Below are positions 34,278 through 43,489 of a stretch of 64,000 nt of DNA, piece after piece (position 1 is the first letter of the stretch; each line of letters opens with the position of its first letter). The DNA lies in assembly GCF_003992595.1 (NCBI RefSeq), contig NZ_RZNA01000005.1:1-64000 (forward strand). Reading direction: 5' to 3'. Both the position numbers and the translations under genes were made by a program. Source of the stretch: Flagellimonas oceanensis. GTDB lineage: Bacteria > Bacteroidota > Bacteroidia > Flavobacteriales > Flavobacteriaceae. The notes under the pieces were generated by a model. The model saw only the letters and a program-made list of their open reading frames with translations, made no database searches and was not told the origin of the DNA.

Positions 34278-35252
34278 ATGAGTACAAGAACACCTTGGTG
34301 GATACGAGTCCCAGTTTTATTCTTTTTGATCTTCGGATTGATGGAATTCTTTATAGACTCTGGAGACAAACCCGCAATTATCGAATATCCCATCACGCAG
34401 TTTTTTATGCTGTTGGTGCTGATGATTCTTATCGCCATAGAATTGATATTGGCGTCCATAGAGAACATTATGTTCCAGACCCTTTCCGAAGAAGGCAAGG
34501 AACGTTACTTGGAGGCCAAAAGCAAGAAGTTTGAATGGACATGGGCCAAGAACCTTATGAAGAAATTGACCAAGAGTCGCTCCATTGAGCGTGAGGGCGA
34601 AATTGTCCTGGACCATAATTATGATGGTATCCGAGAGCTGGACAACGTATTGCCTCCTTGGTGGGTATACCTGTTCTATGGAACCATTGTTTTTGCAGTA
34701 GTGTACCTGGTGCGATTCCATATCATTGGGGATTATGACCAAGAGCTGGAGTACGAACAGGAAGTTGCCGCCGCACAATTGGCAATCGAGGAATATAAAA
34801 GAACGGCCAAGGATTTGGTGGATGCCAGTACGGTCGAGTTCCTTTCAGATGAATCCGATTTGGCCGCAGGGGAGAAAATCTTCCAAACCAACTGTGTTGC
34901 TTGCCATACACAAGATGGAGGTGGGTCGATTGGTCCAAACCTGACCGATAAATATTGGATATTGGGTGGGGGCATCAAAAATGTCTTTACAACAATCTCT
35001 GAAGGAGGTCGTGATGGTAAAGGGATGATTGCATGGAAGCAAAGCCTGAAGCCTGCAGAAATAGCTCAGGTGGCCAGTTATGTAATCTCATTGGGCGGAA
35101 CCACTCCTGCCAATCCAAAGGAACCTGAAGGCGAAATCTGGGTTGATCCAGATGCTCCCGAAGATACCAATGGAACCGAATCTGAAGCGGAAGAAACTGC
35201 CCCAGAAGAAATGGAGCAGGCCGCAGATTCAACAGAAGTTGCCATGAATTAG
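34278..35252 (+). CDS. ccoP: Cytochrome cbb3 oxidase subunit CcoP, one c-haem
   Basis: 324 residues. Two early membrane spans, then the FixP_N segment NYDGIRELDNVLPPWW with a further span (about 133-155), then one cytochrome c domain with CVACH at Cys206-His210 and a Met ligand probably in GMIAW. Proteobacterial CcoP carries two haems and lacks the extra N-terminal helices; the single-haem form is common in Bacteroidetes. The C-terminus is a long acidic, Glu-rich tail (about 280-324). It passes electrons from soluble cytochromes to CcoO. Confidence 0.92.
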   Translation: MSTRTPWWIRVPVLFFLIFGLMEFFIDSGDKPAIIEYPITQFFMLLVLMILIAIELILASIENIMFQTLSEEGKERYLEAKSKKFEWTWAKNLMKKLTKSRSIEREGEIVLDHNYDGIRELDNVLPPWWVYLFYGTIVFAVVYLVRFHIIGDYDQELEYEQEVAAAQLAIEEYKRTAKDLVDASTVEFLSDESDLAAGEKIFQTNCVACHTQDGGGSIGPNLTDKYWILGGGIKNVFTTISEGGRDGKGMIAWKQSLKPAEIAQVASYVISLGGTTPANPKEPEGEIWVDPDAPEDTNGTESEAEETAPEEMEQAADSTEVAMN

Positions 35253-35303
35253 TCCCGTTGGGACATTTGGCAGCAATATATTTATCCATAAACCACACAT
35301 GCG

Positions 35304-36713
35304 ATGGAAGAAAATTTTAGAGATTCCATAGGCACAATCACACAAGAAGGGAAAAGGAATTTTATTTTCCCGAAGAAACCCAGTGGGCGTTATTACGATT
35401 ACCGGAAGTACGTAAGTTACTTTCTACTGATTTTTTTGATAGCAGCCCCCTTTGTTAAAATCAACGGACACCAATTCTTAATGTTCAACGTGCTCGATCG
35501 GCGGTTCAATATTTTTGGACTTCCCTTTTGGCCTCAGGATTTTCACTTGGTGGTAGTGTCCATGATTATCGGAGTGATTTTCATCGCACTGTTTACGGTC
35601 GCTTATGGTCGTATTTTCTGTGGATGGATGTGTCCCCAGACCATTTTTTTGGAAATGGTCTTCCGCCGCATCGAATATTGGATCGATGGTGATCGGGGGG
35701 CTCAAATGCGATTGGCCAAAGCACCATGGACGGGTAAAAAGATTCGAAAAAGAGTATTGAAGTGGTTTGTTTTCTTCATTATTTCCTTTTTCATTGCCAA
35801 TGTTTTCTTGGCGTACCTAATTGGTAGTGATCAATTGATCGCTTACATCACCGATGGCCCAATGGAGCACTTGAGCACCATGATTCCGTTGTTGATTTTT
35901 ACCGGGGTGTTCTATTTCATCTTTGCATGGTTCAGGGAGCAGGTATGTATCATTGCATGCCCTTATGGACGATTGCAAGGGGTGCTTTTGGATGATAAAT
36001 CCATAGTTGTGGCCTACGACCATGAACGTGGTGAAGGAGAAAATGGACGTAAAAAGTTCCGAAAGAATGAAGACCGGGAAGCGCTCGGACACGGTGACTG
36101 TATTGATTGTCTGCAATGTGTGAACGTATGTCCCACGGGAATAGACATCCGTAACGGAACACAATTGGAATGTGTGAACTGTACCGCTTGCATTGATGAG
36201 TGCGATCACATAATGGAGAGTATCGACAAACCTAAAGGTTTGATTCGATATGCCAGTGAAGATGAGATAACCAATAAGAACAAGTTCAAGTTTACCGCCC
36301 GGATGAAGGGGTACACCGCAGTACTTGTTGTTCTGATTGGTGTGTTGGTCGGAATGTTGTTCATGAGGAACGAGGTCGAGGCGAACGTATTGCGCTTACC
36401 AGGGCAGTTGTACGAGCGCAAGGAGAACAATATCATCAGTAATGTGTACACCTATAAATTGGTGAACAAGACCACAAAGGATATCGAAAATGTATCTTTT
36501 GAACTGATGTCGCACAAAGGCGAAATCAAGATGGTGTCACAGGATACCTTCACGGTCCCCGCAGAGGAGCTTGCAGAAGGAACTTTGTTTATCGAAATAA
36601 ATGCTTCGGCATTGAACGGGGACAAAGACAAATTGGAGATAGGGGTTTATAGTGGGGATAAACTCATAGAAACCACGGTGACCCAGTTTTTGGCGCCGAG
36701 GAGCTATAATTAA
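35304..36713 (+). CDS. ccoG: Cbb3 oxidase accessory Fe-S protein CcoG/RdxA
   Basis: 469 residues, membrane-bound. Membrane helices hold CGWMCPQT and CIIACPYGRLQG; then a ferredoxin domain with C-x2-C-x2-C-x3-CP (CIDCLQCVNVCPTG) and CVNCTACIDECD binds two [4Fe-4S] clusters. The C-terminal 120 residues form an Ig-like periplasmic domain. CcoG reduces Cu(II) to Cu(I) for delivery to cbb3 oxidase. It starts 51 bases after ccoP. Confidence 0.92.
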   Translation: MEENFRDSIGTITQEGKRNFIFPKKPSGRYYDYRKYVSYFLLIFLIAAPFVKINGHQFLMFNVLDRRFNIFGLPFWPQDFHLVVVSMIIGVIFIALFTVAYGRIFCGWMCPQTIFLEMVFRRIEYWIDGDRGAQMRLAKAPWTGKKIRKRVLKWFVFFIISFFIANVFLAYLIGSDQLIAYITDGPMEHLSTMIPLLIFTGVFYFIFAWFREQVCIIACPYGRLQGVLLDDKSIVVAYDHERGEGENGRKKFRKNEDREALGHGDCIDCLQCVNVCPTGIDIRNGTQLECVNCTACIDECDHIMESIDKPKGLIRYASEDEITNKNKFKFTARMKGYTAVLVVLIGVLVGMLFMRNEVEANVLRLPGQLYERKENNIISNVYTYKLVNKTTKDIENVSFELMSHKGEIKMVSQDTFTVPAEELAEGTLFIEINASALNGDKDKLEIGVYSGDKLIETTVTQFLAPRSYN

Positions 36714-36724
36714 AAAAGACAGAG

Positions 36725-37171
36725 ATGAAAATTAATTGGGGAACGGGAATCGTGTTGGCGTTCATAGGATTTATAGGCTTTATCCTATACTTTGTGATTA
36801 GGATGAGCACCGACGATAGTGCCAATCACGATTTGGTAACGGAGGAATATTATAAAAAGGAATTATCCTATCAACAGGAGATAGATGCCTCCAAAACCGC
36901 TACGGAAATGAATGCCAACCTTACCGTTGAAAAAACGGATGAGGGATTGATGATCTATTTTCCAGAGCGTTTCGACCCCAAAAAAATAAGTGGAACAGTG
37001 TCCCTATACAGACCGTCTAACAAGCACTTGGATACCAACTTTCCTATAAGTTTGTCCAATACACATTTGCTCATACCTGACAATCGCTTGGTGGACGGTC
37101 GCTGGGACATTTCCATAAACTGGGAATACGAAGGTAACTCCTTTTTGCATAAAGAAAAATTGGTGTACTGA
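36725..37171 (+). CDS. fixH: FixH/CcoH family protein
   Basis: 148 residues: one N-terminal membrane span (GIVLAFIGFIGFILYFVIRM), then a periplasmic domain with LVTEEYYKKELSYQQEID, the FixH signature, and a beta-rich C-terminus. It aids stability and assembly of cbb3 oxidase. It lies 11 bases after ccoG and 2 bases before the next gene. Confidence 0.87.
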   Translation: MKINWGTGIVLAFIGFIGFILYFVIRMSTDDSANHDLVTEEYYKKELSYQQEIDASKTATEMNANLTVEKTDEGLMIYFPERFDPKKISGTVSLYRPSNKHLDTNFPISLSNTHLLIPDNRLVDGRWDISINWEYEGNSFLHKEKLVY

Positions 37172-37173
37172 TC

Positions 37174-37884
37174 ATGTTGACCTCGGCGTTGGTTTTGGGG
37201 CTTTTGGGAAGCTTGCACTGCTTGGGCATGTGCGGGCCAATAGCCTTTATGCTGCCTTTGGACCAGACCAATAAAGTTAAGAAGACCGCGCAGTTGTCCA
37301 TTTACCACTTTGGCAGGCTGTTGGCCTATGGCGTCATAGGGGTTCTTTTTGGGCTTTTGGGAAAGGGATTGTCCTTGTTCGGTATCCAACAGAAGCTTTC
37401 CATCGGCATAGGTGCGCTCATGATCATATTGGTACTGATTCCAGGTAAATACCTGAACGGACACAAGTTGTTGTCGCCCGTTTACTCCATTATCGGGAAG
37501 GTAAAATCAAAACTCGGGGCCGAACTCAAGAAAAAGACACCCGATACCTTTTTGACCATTGGTTTTTTGAACGGCTTTCTGCCCTGTGGATTGGTTTATA
37601 TGGCCCTTTTGGGAGCCTTGGCCATGGGAAGTCCTTTGGAAGGAGGTCTATATATGATGATCTTTGGTCTGGGAACAGTCCCGCTAATGTCCTTGGTGGT
37701 ATATTCCAAGGGGATGTTCAGTGCTCCCATAAAATCTAGAATACAAAAAATGATACCGGTATTTGTGGTCATCATAGGTATTTTGTTTATTGTACGTGGG
37801 CTTGGACTGGGAATACCGTATGTTTCCCCAAAAGCAGCCCCAACAGATACAGTATCGGCGACCATAGAGTGCCATCAACCCTAA
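37174..37884 (+). CDS. TauE/SafE-like membrane protein of the cco operon
   Basis: 236 residues with about six spans. The first carries GSLHCLGMCGPIAF, a Cys-containing motif typical of the sulfite exporter TauE/SafE-like proteins that stand after fixH in Bacteroidetes. Related proteins (CcoA/DsbD-like helices) move copper or reducing power; here I infer copper import or thiol transfer for oxidase assembly, not sulfite export. It is the last clear cco gene, 15 bases before an acetyl-CoA hydrolase gene. Confidence 0.78.
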   Translation: MLTSALVLGLLGSLHCLGMCGPIAFMLPLDQTNKVKKTAQLSIYHFGRLLAYGVIGVLFGLLGKGLSLFGIQQKLSIGIGALMIILVLIPGKYLNGHKLLSPVYSIIGKVKSKLGAELKKKTPDTFLTIGFLNGFLPCGLVYMALLGALAMGSPLEGGLYMMIFGLGTVPLMSLVVYSKGMFSAPIKSRIQKMIPVFVVIIGILFIVRGLGLGIPYVSPKAAPTDTVSATIECHQP

Positions 37885-37899
37885 AAAATCTAATCCATA

Positions 37900-39168
37900 A
37901 TGAAAATAACGTCAGCGGAAGAAGCGGTAGGAATTGTAAAATCAGGAGACCGGGTCTTTTTCCAAGGAGCCGCAATGACCCCCAATGAATTGATCGATGC
38001 CCTCTGTGAGCGTCACAATGAGTTGAAGGATGTTGAGATAATTTCCATCCACACCGAAGGGGATGCAAAATATACAAGGGCTCCTTATTGTGATGCCTTT
38101 ACCCTGAATGCATGTTTTGTGGGGGGCAACGTAAGAACCTTTGTAAACACGTATATGGGAGACTATATCCCTGTTTTTTTAAGTGAGATACCATGGCTGT
38201 TCGCAGATGAGTACCTTCCATTGGATGTGGCCTTTGTACAGGTGTCACCACCGGACAAACATGGTTATTGTTCCCTTGGGGTTTCGGTGGATGTGGCATT
38301 GCCAGCAATCAGAACGGCCAAGAAAATTGTGGCACAGATCAACCCACAGGTGCCCAGAACCCACGGTACGGGCATTGTTCATGTAGATGAGATCGTATTC
38401 GCTACCGAAGTGGATAGGCCGATTCATGCACATCTTCCTACCGAACCATCGGAAGTGGAACATGAGATAGGCAGGCACGTGGCATCCCTTATCGATGATG
38501 GAGCTACGTTGCAGATGGGAATCGGAAACATACCCAACGCGGTATTGTCCAATCTAGGAAACCATAAAAACCTTGGAATCCATACAGAGATGTTTTCCGA
38601 TGGGGTATTGCCCCTTTTGGAAAGCGGTGTGATCAACGGTAAGGAAAAGGAGGTGAAGCGAGGTAAAATCGTGAGCTGCTTTGCAGTAGGCTCCCAAAAA
38701 CTATATGATTTCATTGACGACAACCCCATTTGTGATTTCAGGGACTCCGGTTATACCAACGATACGGCAAGAATCCGAAGAAACCCCAAAGCAACTGCAA
38801 TCAATAGTGCCATAGAGATTGATCTTACCGGGCAAGTATGTGCCGATACCATTGGGGGATACCAATTTTCCGGGGTAGGAGGCCAAATGGACTTTATGCG
38901 GGGAGCTTCACTTTCCAAAGGAGGGAAGCCCATTATTGCCATGTCCGCCACTACCAAAAAAGGGGTGTCCAAGATAACGCCGTTTTTGAAACAAGGGGCA
39001 GGTGTTACCACGACCCGTGCACACATGCACTACGTGGCCACTGAATTTGGTGTGGTAAATCTTTTTGGAAAGAATCTTCAACAACGTGCCAAAGCACTTA
39101 TTTCCATTGCGCATCCCGATCACAGGGAAGAATTGGAAAAAGCGGCTTACGAACGATTCCATGGTTAA
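37900..39168 (+). CDS. Acetyl-CoA hydrolase/transferase family protein
   Basis: 422 residues of the class I CoA-transferase family (Ach1/4-hydroxybutyrate CoA-transferase group). The early GDRVFFQGAAMTPNELIDAL and the catalytic Glu in LGIHTEMFSDG (near residue 230) are clear, with VGGQMDFMRGA and TPFLKQGAGVTTTRAH later. It would move CoA between acetate and another acyl-CoA or hydrolyse acetyl-CoA. It follows the cco operon by 15 bases, so it is probably co-transcribed; acetate overflow at low oxygen would fit. Exact acceptor cannot be read from sequence. Confidence 0.85.
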   Translation: MKITSAEEAVGIVKSGDRVFFQGAAMTPNELIDALCERHNELKDVEIISIHTEGDAKYTRAPYCDAFTLNACFVGGNVRTFVNTYMGDYIPVFLSEIPWLFADEYLPLDVAFVQVSPPDKHGYCSLGVSVDVALPAIRTAKKIVAQINPQVPRTHGTGIVHVDEIVFATEVDRPIHAHLPTEPSEVEHEIGRHVASLIDDGATLQMGIGNIPNAVLSNLGNHKNLGIHTEMFSDGVLPLLESGVINGKEKEVKRGKIVSCFAVGSQKLYDFIDDNPICDFRDSGYTNDTARIRRNPKATAINSAIEIDLTGQVCADTIGGYQFSGVGGQMDFMRGASLSKGGKPIIAMSATTKKGVSKITPFLKQGAGVTTTRAHMHYVATEFGVVNLFGKNLQQRAKALISIAHPDHREELEKAAYERFHG

Positions 39169-39189
39169 GTCTGAAGAGAAAAGCAATAA

Positions 39190-39224
39190 AAAAGGGGGCA
39201 ATTTTAAAATTGTCCCCTTTTATT
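39190..39224. terminator. Bidirectional terminator between the cco/CoA-transferase operon and uspA
   Basis: AAAGGGGGCAATTTT at 39190-39204 pairs with AAAATTGTCCCCTTT at 39205-39219 (one G-T pair) with A-run before and T-run after. It separates two convergent operons. Confidence 0.85.
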
Positions 39225-39258
39225 TGAATTACATGAAACCAATCAAAAATGCAATCCA

Positions 39259-40083
39259 TTAAATTTTAAAGGTAATTACCGGAGCTTCGGAATGATTGGC
39301 GATATCCTCGCCAATACTTCCCATAAAGAAGTGTGATAAACCTCTTCTGCCATGCGTAGGAATACCGATAAGGTCCGCACCTATATTGTTGCTGTAGTTG
39401 ATGACACCTTTTTCAACGGTATAGTCGTTATAGATCTCAACCTCCATACCTTCTTTGGCCTCGTTCAAAAACGCGGATATTTTGGCGTTGGCATCATCAG
39501 TGCTCATGAATTCATCTCCTGGGGTGTTGATGTAGACCAAGTGCAGTGTGGAACCCAATAATCCGGCCATTTCTTTGGCCTTCTTAAGTACAGGCACACT
39601 TTCCTTTTCAAAATCACAGGCAAACACGAATTCTTTTGGCACAAAATCCTCAGCTTCATTGCCTTTGATGACCAAAACGGGAACATCGGAAGTTCTAACC
39701 ACTCTTTCGGTGTTGGATCCGATAAAGATTTCCTGAAGGCCATCGGCACCATTGGATCCCATAACGATCAGGTCTGCCTTGTGCTTTTCGGCGACTTCGG
39801 CCACCTCACTGAACACCTTATAGTGTTTGATCACGGGCGTAACCTTGATTTCCTTTAAATAGGGTTTGTCCAAAAAGTCGGAAAAACGTTGTTCGCCCAA
39901 TTTGATGAGGTGAACCACCTGTTCTTGGGAAATATATCCTGATTCCCCCATAATGGCAGGGGACAACTCCAACATATGGAGCACATATAGCTCAGCTTTT
40001 TGTTGCTTGGCTAAGGAAGCGGCCACTTTTAGGGCTTTTTCAGATTGATTGGAAAAATCAACCGGTACGATTATACTTTTCAT
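39259..40083 (-). CDS. Universal stress protein, tandem UspA domains
   Basis: 274 residues. The first Usp domain (1-145) has an intact G-x2-G-x9-G-S in GSNGADGLQEIFIGSNT; the second has THGRRGLSHFFMGS, with only the first Gly changed. So both halves may bind ATP, unlike the Usp at 27426-28334. It lies 17 bases after hemN in the same direction, so it is read from the Fnr-type hemN promoter. Confidence 0.88.
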   Translation of the reverse strand: MKSIIVPVDFSNQSEKALKVAASLAKQQKAELYVLHMLELSPAIMGESGYISQEQVVHLIKLGEQRFSDFLDKPYLKEIKVTPVIKHYKVFSEVAEVAEKHKADLIVMGSNGADGLQEIFIGSNTERVVRTSDVPVLVIKGNEAEDFVPKEFVFACDFEKESVPVLKKAKEMAGLLGSTLHLVYINTPGDEFMSTDDANAKISAFLNEAKEGMEVEIYNDYTVEKGVINYSNNIGADLIGIPTHGRRGLSHFFMGSIGEDIANHSEAPVITFKI

Positions 40084-40100
40084 TTTATTGCTTTTTTAGG

Positions 40101-41468
40101 TTAAACGGTCATGGAAAATATTCGGGTATTTGGTTTCTTTCTGTGCATTTTAAGGTCAAAGGCCATACTGATGTTTCTTACAAAAGGCCTTCCTTTGTCA
40201 GTGACCTTAAGATTTTTGTTGTTGATTTCGACCAGTCCATCCACTTCCAGTTCGGATAGGTTGGCCATAATAGTGTCAAAATCGACGACCTCTTCTTCAT
40301 CAACATTCCATGTGGTCTCGAACTGGCACATGATATTAAGGATGTGACTTCTCAATATTTCATCTTCCTCATTTAAAATATGCCCCCTAAAAATAGGGAT
40401 AACTCCATGTGAAACCAAATTTTGATATTCTTCCACATTCTTCACGTTTTGGGCAAATCCATACCAACTATCACTGATACTGGAGGCCCCCAGACCAACC
40501 ATCAACTTTGTCTTGGAGGGGGTGTAGCCCATAAAATTTCGGTGTAGGGTACCATTTTCCAAAGCTTTGTACAAACTATCGGTCGGTAAGGCAAAGTGGT
40601 CCATGCCAACATCCTTATAGCCGAATTCCGTGAGCATTTTCTTGCCTGTTTCGTACTGTGCTTTCTTCTCTTCGGAGGAAGGGAGATCCCCATCTTTATA
40701 GCCCCTTTGACCATTTCCCTTCAGCCATGGGACGTGGGCGTAACTGTAAAAAGCTATTCTGTCCGGTTTTATGGCATTGGTCTTGTTGACGGTTTCCTTT
40801 ACGTTGTCAAGGTTTTGGAACGGCAAACCATAAATGATATCGTGCCCTATCGAAGTGTATCCGATTTCCCTGGCCCATTCCGTAACGTTTTTTACATTTT
40901 CAAAGGGCTGGATTCTGTTTATGGCCCGCTGTACGGTCAAGTTGTAATCCTGTACCCCAAAACACACCCTTCTAAAACCAACATCATAGAGCGCTTGTAA
41001 ATGCTCTTTTGTGGTGTTGTTGGGGTGTCCTTCAAAACTAAACTCTATATCATCCGTCTTTTTGCTGAGACGTACGATACCGTTGATCAGCATTTTCAGG
41101 TTTTCTGGAGAAAAGAAGGTTGGGGTTCCGCCGCCCAGATGGAGTTCTTTTATAACGGGTTTAGATTCCATTAGGTCGACGTACAATTCCCACTCCTTTA
41201 AAACCGCTGAAATATAAGGTCCTTCCACTTCGTGCCGTTTTGTGATGCGTTTGTGGCATCCACAAAAGGTGCACATGCTCTCGCAAAAGGGCAGGTGTAT
41301 GTACACGCTGACTCCCTCATCGGGGCTTTCGCCGAATGCTTTGAGCACACTGGATTTCCATTTTTTTCCTGAAAAACTTTCAATCTCCCAATAAGGCACC
41401 GTAGGGTAACTCGTGTATCGAGGGCCTGGAACATTGTATTTTTGAACTAATTCGCACATAAGCTGCAT
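40101..41468 (-). CDS. hemN: Oxygen-independent coproporphyrinogen III oxidase
   Basis: 455 residues. Radical SAM site C-x3-C-x2-C in CESMCTFCGC (Cys62, Cys66, Cys69). The early PGPRYTSYPTVPYW, then HLGGGTPTFFSPENL and GHDIIYGLPFQ, are typical of true HemN rather than the HemW chaperone. It makes protoporphyrinogen IX without oxygen, supplying haem when oxygen is scarce. A -7 element 18 bases upstream and the Fnr-type palindrome at 41517-41528 control it. Start could be Met1 or Met4 (MCELVQKYN). Confidence 0.93.
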   Translation of the reverse strand: MQLMCELVQKYNVPGPRYTSYPTVPYWEIESFSGKKWKSSVLKAFGESPDEGVSVYIHLPFCESMCTFCGCHKRITKRHEVEGPYISAVLKEWELYVDLMESKPVIKELHLGGGTPTFFSPENLKMLINGIVRLSKKTDDIEFSFEGHPNNTTKEHLQALYDVGFRRVCFGVQDYNLTVQRAINRIQPFENVKNVTEWAREIGYTSIGHDIIYGLPFQNLDNVKETVNKTNAIKPDRIAFYSYAHVPWLKGNGQRGYKDGDLPSSEEKKAQYETGKKMLTEFGYKDVGMDHFALPTDSLYKALENGTLHRNFMGYTPSKTKLMVGLGASSISDSWYGFAQNVKNVEEYQNLVSHGVIPIFRGHILNEEDEILRSHILNIMCQFETTWNVDEEEVVDFDTIMANLSELEVDGLVEINNKNLKVTDKGRPFVRNISMAFDLKMHRKKPNTRIFSMTV

Positions 41469-41485
41469 ACCATTACATTATAGTT

Positions 41486-41528
41486 CAAAATTACTTTTGA
41501 TGGTTTGCAAAAAACATGATAATTGTCA
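41486..41528 (-). promoter_or_regulatory. Fnr-type promoter of hemN-uspA
   Basis: On the minus strand TGACAATTATCA (41517-41528) is followed after exactly 23 bases by TAATTTTG (41486-41493), a full -7 match. This is the cleanest example of the site-plus-promoter unit in the window. Confidence 0.85.
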
Positions 41529-41568
41529 GTCCGTGTATGTGCAATATCGAAAAATGAAGGTTTTTGCC

Positions 41569-41611
41569 TGATAGGTATCATGTTTTTCACCTTCATAAGA
41601 CCGTATCTTTA
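41569..41611 (+). promoter_or_regulatory. Fnr-type promoter of the GCS2-like/CBS gene
   Basis: TGATAGGTATCA (41569-41580, perfect five-base arms) is followed after 23 bases by TATCTTTA (41604-41611), a -7 element with one change. Together with the hemN site it makes a divergent pair with separate palindromes. Confidence 0.8.
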
Positions 41612-41642
41612 AGGATTAAGGTTGACCGTTAATTTAATTCCA

Positions 41643-43487
41643 ATGGGAGAGCATATCAAAAAAAGTGCGTTTGACGAAGAGGAACGAAAAGTATTCGTAC
41701 AGCAGTTGATTGACGATATCCAAGCTTTGGAGAACATGATCCAAAATGGATTGATCGAGGACGATGTCGTACGTATTGGCGCTGAACAGGAAATGTGCTT
41801 GATAAAAAACGACTATAGGCCATCCTCCAATTCGTTGGATATCATAAAAGATTTGGACGATGGCCATTATACCACCGAATTCGCAACCTACAATATCGAG
41901 GCCAACCTGGACCCTTTCAAATTGGAGAAGGATTGTTTCAGTATGGTCGAAGGACAGTTGACGGGATTGGTGGACAAGGTGAAAAAGACAGCGTCCAAAC
42001 ACAACACCAAGGTGCTTTTGACAGGTATCCTCCCCACCATCAGCAAGGACGAACTGGGAATGGACTATATGACCCCGATTCCTAGATATTACAGAATCAA
42101 TGAAGTGTTGAAAGCTTGGCGGGGCAATGATTTTACCGTAAGGATCAAGGGGGCCGATGAATTGTCCCTCCATCACGATTCCGTGCTTTTTGAAGCCTGC
42201 AATACCAGTTTTCAGTTGCATCTGCAAATACCTCCCGAAGATTTCATGAAGAGCTACAATTGGGCCCAGGCGATTTCCGGGCCTGTTTTGGGAGTCTGTT
42301 GCAATTCCCCCTTGCTTTTGGGCAAAGAACTTTGGAGGGAAACACGGATCGCCCTGTTCCAGCAAAGTTTGGATACCCGTATTTGGACCAAGGCCTTGAG
42401 GGAAGAAGTGGCCAGGGTCGGGTTTGGGCAACGATGGCATAAAAATTCCGTGACCGAAATTTTTAAACAGGATATTTCCACACATCGTATTCTATTGACC
42501 AAGCCCATTCAACAAAATTCGTTGGACTTGCTCCAACAGGGTAAGATACCAAAACTGGAGGCCCTGAGCTTGTTCAACAGCACGGTGTACCGCTGGAACC
42601 GTCCTTGTTACGGGGTCGGCAATGGAAAGCCGCACCTGCGTATTGAGAACAGATATATTCCAGCAGGTCCCACCATACTGGATGAAATGGCCAACTTTGC
42701 CTTTTGGGTCGGGCTTATGGCAGGGAGACCCAAAAAGTATGATGATATCCCCAGCTTGATGGATTTCAGAACGGCCAAACTCAATTTTTTAAGAGCGGCA
42801 ACCAGTGGTAGGCATGCCATGTTCTCGTGGATGGGAAAGGCCATGACAGCCAAAAAAATAGTGAGGGAAGAACTCTTGCCCATTGCATACGAAGGACTCC
42901 GCAAATTCAATATTGACGAGAAGGATATCACAAGATTACTGGGGGTTATCGAGGAGCGTACAAAAGGAGGCACAGGTGCGGAATGGCAAATCCATAATTT
43001 CAGGGAGTTGAGAAAACAAATGAAGTTGGACAGTGCCATTGTGCAATTGACAAGATCCATGTACAAAAACCAACAGACCAAGAAACCTGTGCACCAATGG
43101 AAACCTATCGATAAGATGACGGAGACAAAGGAGTCCTTTCATAGGGTCGGTCAAATCATGTCCACAAAGCTTTTGAAATTATATGGGGATGATTATGCAA
43201 ACTTGGCATTGGCCATCATGAAATGGAACAATATACACCATCTGCCCGTGGAAAATGGAAAGGGGGAACTGGCAGGACTGCTTACATGGAGCCATATCGA
43301 AAAGTTTGAGCAACTTGACAAAAAAGAGGCCAGAGTGTCAGATATCATGGTAAAGAAAGTGATAAGTGTAACGCCCAGAACAGAAATAGAAGCAGCAAAA
43401 AAAATGATGGAAGAAAACCAAATAGGGTGTTTGCCGGTCTGTGTGGATACCCATATTGTGGGAATCATCAGTAAAAAAGATCTATAA
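41643..43487 (+). CDS. Glutamate-cysteine ligase-like domain fused to CBS pair
   Basis: I take the ATG at 41643 (MGEHIKKS), 614 residues; a TTG 21 bases earlier is also in frame. The first 400 residues resemble the GCS2/carboxylate-amine ligase fold: RIGAEQEMCLI and the metal/ATP segments TEFATYNIEANL, FQLHLQIPPED and HLRIENRYIPAGPT. The last 120 hold a CBS pair (NIHHLPVENGKGELAGLLTW, then VSDIMVKKVISVTP and NQIGCLPVCV), which usually binds adenine nucleotides. The likely reaction is ATP-dependent amide bond formation between Glu and an amino compound, gated by energy charge; this is inference. It is Fnr-type controlled and coupled to an aspartoacylase-like gene, 2 bases downstream. Confidence 0.75.
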   Translation: MGEHIKKSAFDEEERKVFVQQLIDDIQALENMIQNGLIEDDVVRIGAEQEMCLIKNDYRPSSNSLDIIKDLDDGHYTTEFATYNIEANLDPFKLEKDCFSMVEGQLTGLVDKVKKTASKHNTKVLLTGILPTISKDELGMDYMTPIPRYYRINEVLKAWRGNDFTVRIKGADELSLHHDSVLFEACNTSFQLHLQIPPEDFMKSYNWAQAISGPVLGVCCNSPLLLGKELWRETRIALFQQSLDTRIWTKALREEVARVGFGQRWHKNSVTEIFKQDISTHRILLTKPIQQNSLDLLQQGKIPKLEALSLFNSTVYRWNRPCYGVGNGKPHLRIENRYIPAGPTILDEMANFAFWVGLMAGRPKKYDDIPSLMDFRTAKLNFLRAATSGRHAMFSWMGKAMTAKKIVREELLPIAYEGLRKFNIDEKDITRLLGVIEERTKGGTGAEWQIHNFRELRKQMKLDSAIVQLTRSMYKNQQTKKPVHQWKPIDKMTETKESFHRVGQIMSTKLLKLYGDDYANLALAIMKWNNIHHLPVENGKGELAGLLTWSHIEKFEQLDKKEARVSDIMVKKVISVTPRTEIEAAKKMMEENQIGCLPVCVDTHIVGIISKKDL

Positions 43488-43489
43488 CC

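Noticed and set aside
37174-37884. Sulfite exporter function for the TauE/SafE-like gene
   Set aside because: Its place after fixH and the HCLGMCG motif favour a role in oxidase maturation; the export name only reflects fold family.
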